Positions 6,608 through 8,213 of a DNA stretch of 8,213 nucleotides are shown here, one piece after another. The DNA is from Rhodanobacteraceae bacterium (lineage in GTDB: Bacteria > Pseudomonadota > Gammaproteobacteria > Xanthomonadales > Rhodanobacteraceae). The position numbers and the translations under genes were made by a program. The DNA is taken from positions 1 through 8,213 of the forward strand of contig JAICIW010000079.1 of NCBI GenBank assembly GCA_025928735.1. Direction: 5' to 3'. Position 1 is the first letter of the stretch, and every line of letters begins with the position of its first letter. The notes under the pieces were generated by a model. The model was not told the origin of the DNA. It searched no databases and worked only from the letters and a program-made list of their open reading frames with translations.

Positions 6608-7828
6608 TTACAGGCGCCTTTCGCACAAGCGCGGATGATCGGGGCTGGCGCCGCTCGAAGCGGCATCCGCGGACAGCCTGGCACCCGAACCCGACCGGCG
6701 TACCAGCATGCAGGCCATGGCTGCCACGCTGGCCGTGGCACCCGCGATCAATGGAAGGTCGAAGCCGCCCGTGCGTGCGGCGAGCCACGCCGCGCACGCC
6801 GGTCCTGCTACCTGGCCGACGCCCAACGTGATGGTGAGCGCGGCGATCAGGCGTACCGGATTGCGCGGTGCCAACAGACGCGCCTCGCGCATGGTGTACA
6901 TCACCGCCGGCATCATGGCGATGCCGACCAGCAAGGTCGCCAGCATCAGCCGCGTGATGTCGTGTCCGTCCACGCCCAGCAGCATTCCGCCCGCCAGGCA
7001 GGCGCTGCACGCGGCGAGTACGGTGCGATTGTCGATGCGCGCCGGCAACCAGCGCAGCGCCAGCGTGGACACGGTCATCGCCACCCCGAACAAGGGCCAG
7101 AACCATTCGCGCAGCGCCGGCAGGTGCAACTGCCGCTCGGCGATCAGCGGCAGGAACGCCGCGGGAATCGTGTAGGCGAATCCCAGCAGGCCGTATGCCA
7201 CCACCAGCGCCCATGCCGGACCTGATGGCGATGCTGCGCTGGACGATGCGGATGCGTTGTTCGCGCCGATCATGCCGTCTTCGCCCAACCTCCGCCACGC
7301 CACTGCGAACAGCACGACGGTGATGATGCCGAACGTGACCCAAAGCGCCGACGACGACGCACCAAGCGGCCGCGCCGCCGCGACCAGCAAGCCGCTGCCG
7401 ACGATGCCGACCCCGGTGCCGCTGAACATCACGTGTTCGAGCAATGGGCGGCCGGCGGCACGCAGGCGCGCCATGCTCCAGGCGATGCCGTGCACCACCA
7501 GCGCGGCCGAAGCTACCCCGGCCGCAAACCGCCACAGCAGCCAGATGTCCAGGTGGGCGGTCAGGCCCATGCCCACGGTGGCGAGAGCTACGCCAGTCGC
7601 GCCGATGCGCAGGCTCAAGCGGGGCGGCAGCGGACGCAGCGCACACAAAAGTGCGCCGAGCAGGTAGCCGAGCATGTTGGTGGACGCCAGCCAGCCGCCG
7701 GCGATCAGGCTCAGGCCATGGTCGGCCTGCATGAGCGGCAGCAGCGGCGTCAACACGAAACGGCCGATGCCGAGGGCCAAGGCCAGGATGGTCATGCCGA
7801 TCAAGGCGGTGCGAAGTTCACGGTTCAT
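6608..7828 (-). CDS. MFS transporter, YbfB/YjiJ-like
   Basis: This is an inner-membrane protein of about 12 hydrophobic helices, 406 residues from the preferred start. The first two helices carry the hallmarks of the YbfB/YjiJ branch of the major facilitator superfamily: LALGIGRFVLTPLLPLMQ, then GGWLASTNMLGYLLGALLCA. The halves are joined by a Ser/Ala-rich cytoplasmic loop (about residues 180-204). Transporters of this branch are presumed exporters of small molecules, and the substrate cannot be read from sequence. The frame is open to an earlier ATG at 7858 (416 aa). I prefer the ATG at 7826-7828 because the protein then starts MNRELRTALIG right before helix 1 and has a partial GAG ribosome binding site, while the upstream ATG has none. 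The gene is divergent from a LysR-type regulator gene, its likely controller. It ends 121 bp before pepN on the same strand, but pepN seems to have its own promoter. Confidence 0.9.
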   Translation of the reverse strand: MNRELRTALIGMTILALALGIGRFVLTPLLPLMQADHGLSLIAGGWLASTNMLGYLLGALLCALRPLPPRLSLRIGATGVALATVGMGLTAHLDIWLLWRFAAGVASAALVVHGIAWSMARLRAAGRPLLEHVMFSGTGVGIVGSGLLVAAARPLGASSSALWVTFGIITVVLFAVAWRRLGEDGMIGANNASASSSAASPSGPAWALVVAYGLLGFAYTIPAAFLPLIAERQLHLPALREWFWPLFGVAMTVSTLALRWLPARIDNRTVLAACSACLAGGMLLGVDGHDITRLMLATLLVGIAMMPAVMYTMREARLLAPRNPVRLIAALTITLGVGQVAGPACAAWLAARTGGFDLPLIAGATASVAAMACMLVRRSGSGARLSADAASSGASPDHPRLCERRL

Positions 7829-7886
7829 GGCTGGCTCGAAACGGGAAAGGCCGGACATGCTAGGCTTGCCAATGCATCGGGTAAAA

Positions 7887-7904
7887 CGAATTATTCGAGC
7901 GTAA
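7887..7904. promoter_or_regulatory. Candidate LysR-type regulator binding site
   Basis: The divergent intergenic region holds TTATTCGAGCGTAA (7891-7904), which fits the T-N11-A rule of LysR-type regulators with TTA/TAA ends. It overlaps the perfect 11-bp palindrome CGAATTATTCG (7887-7897). The site lies 19 bp before the regulator ATG and about 60 bp before the preferred MFS start, so one bound regulator could repress its own gene and control the transporter. The motif is short and degenerate, so this is a candidate only. Confidence 0.4.
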
Positions 7905-7923
7905 CCTATCGGAAATATCGATC

Positions 7924-8213
7924 ATGGAACTGCGTGAGCTGGAGACCTTCCGCGCCGTCATCGAGTCGGGCGGCATGAACCGTGCGGCGACGCGCCTCAA
8001 CCGCGCGCAATCGAGCATCACCGCGCGCATCCGCCAACTGGAGGCTTCCCTCGGCGTGTCTTTGTTCGAACGCGAGGGACGCGGCCTGCGTCTGACGGCG
8101 GCAGGCGATGCGCTGGTCGGATATGCCGATCGCCTGTTGTCGCTGGCCGACGAGACGCGCGCCGCAGTGCGCCGTGACAGGGCCTGCGGCCGCCTGCGCC
8201 TCGGCACCATGGA
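7924..8213 (+). CDS. LysR-type transcriptional regulator, N-terminal 96 residues
   Basis: The right edge cuts the gene; 96 full codons are present. The N-terminus is a textbook LysR winged helix-turn-helix: LRELETFRAVIESGGMNRAA (3-22) leads into TRLNRAQSSITARIRQLEAS (23-42), then LGVSLFEREGRGLRLTAAG (43-61) forms the wing, followed by the linker helix (about 62-85). The effector-binding domain begins near residue 88 (CGRLRLGTM) and runs off the window, so the ligand cannot be guessed. The ATG at 7924 gives the standard short LysR leader; the upstream GGAA is a weak, distant ribosome binding site. It is divergent from the MFS gene with under 100 bp between starts, the usual layout of a LysR regulator and its target. 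The product presumably binds the intergenic region and senses a compound related to the transported substrate. Confidence 0.93.
   Translation, partial: MELRELETFRAVIESGGMNRAATRLNRAQSSITARIRQLEASLGVSLFEREGRGLRLTAAGDALVGYADRLLSLADETRAAVRRDRACGRLRLGTM

Noticed and set aside
6531..7646. A 371-codon minus-strand open frame overlapping the MFS gene in another frame.
   Set aside because: The translation is Arg/Gly/His-rich with no membrane helices, while the overlapping frame gives a coherent 12-helix transporter.
7829..7858. Upstream ATG (7856-7858) as the MFS start, adding 10 residues.
   Set aside because: It lacks any ribosome binding site, and the added residues are polar and outside the usual family start. 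It stays possible and is noted as the alternative.

Overview
The window is high-GC bacterial DNA with compact bacterial gene packing. Gene content (MnmG and PepN close to the gammaproteobacterial forms, a chromosomal integron-type integrase, a YbfB/YjiJ-like MFS transporter) fits a gammaproteobacterium. The order Xanthomonadales (Xanthomonadaceae/Rhodanobacteraceae) is my best guess, but it is inferred from general resemblance and not proven by any single marker.

Layout, left to right. Positions 1-102 (+) are the last 33 codons of a tyrosine recombinase whose C-terminus matches integron integrases (IntI); the rest of the gene, and any attI site or cassette array, lies left of the window. Only 7 bp away, convergent to it, is mnmG (110-1987, -), the FAD enzyme of tRNA wobble-uridine modification. 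A gene-poor stretch follows (1988-2499). Its mnmG-proximal part has four copies of the palindrome TTGCAA, and its other half has two strong stem-loops, one of which can be drawn as a complete three-way junction. Then comes a 67-codon hypothetical gene (2500-2703, +) with a good ribosome binding site, closed by a symmetric, probably bidirectional terminator (2734-2763). Convergent to it is a Tyr/Gly/His-rich repeat lipoprotein (2775-3731, -), downstream of pepN (3814-6486, -), an M1 aminopeptidase whose promoter-like sequence is placed so that transcription would start at the A of its ATG. An MFS transporter (6608-7828, -) and a divergent LysR-type regulator (7924 to beyond the right edge, +) form a classical regulator/target pair around a short intergenic region containing a T-N11-A type site.

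Functional picture: mnmG and pepN are housekeeping genes (translation fidelity, peptide turnover). The LysR/MFS pair is a likely inducible exporter module of unknown substrate. The lipoprotein and the 67-aa protein are uncharacterised. The accessory signal is the integron-type integrase abutting mnmG at the left edge. The most unexplained DNA is the structured intergenic region at about 2190-2365. No complete mobile element, CRISPR array, tRNA or rRNA is visible.
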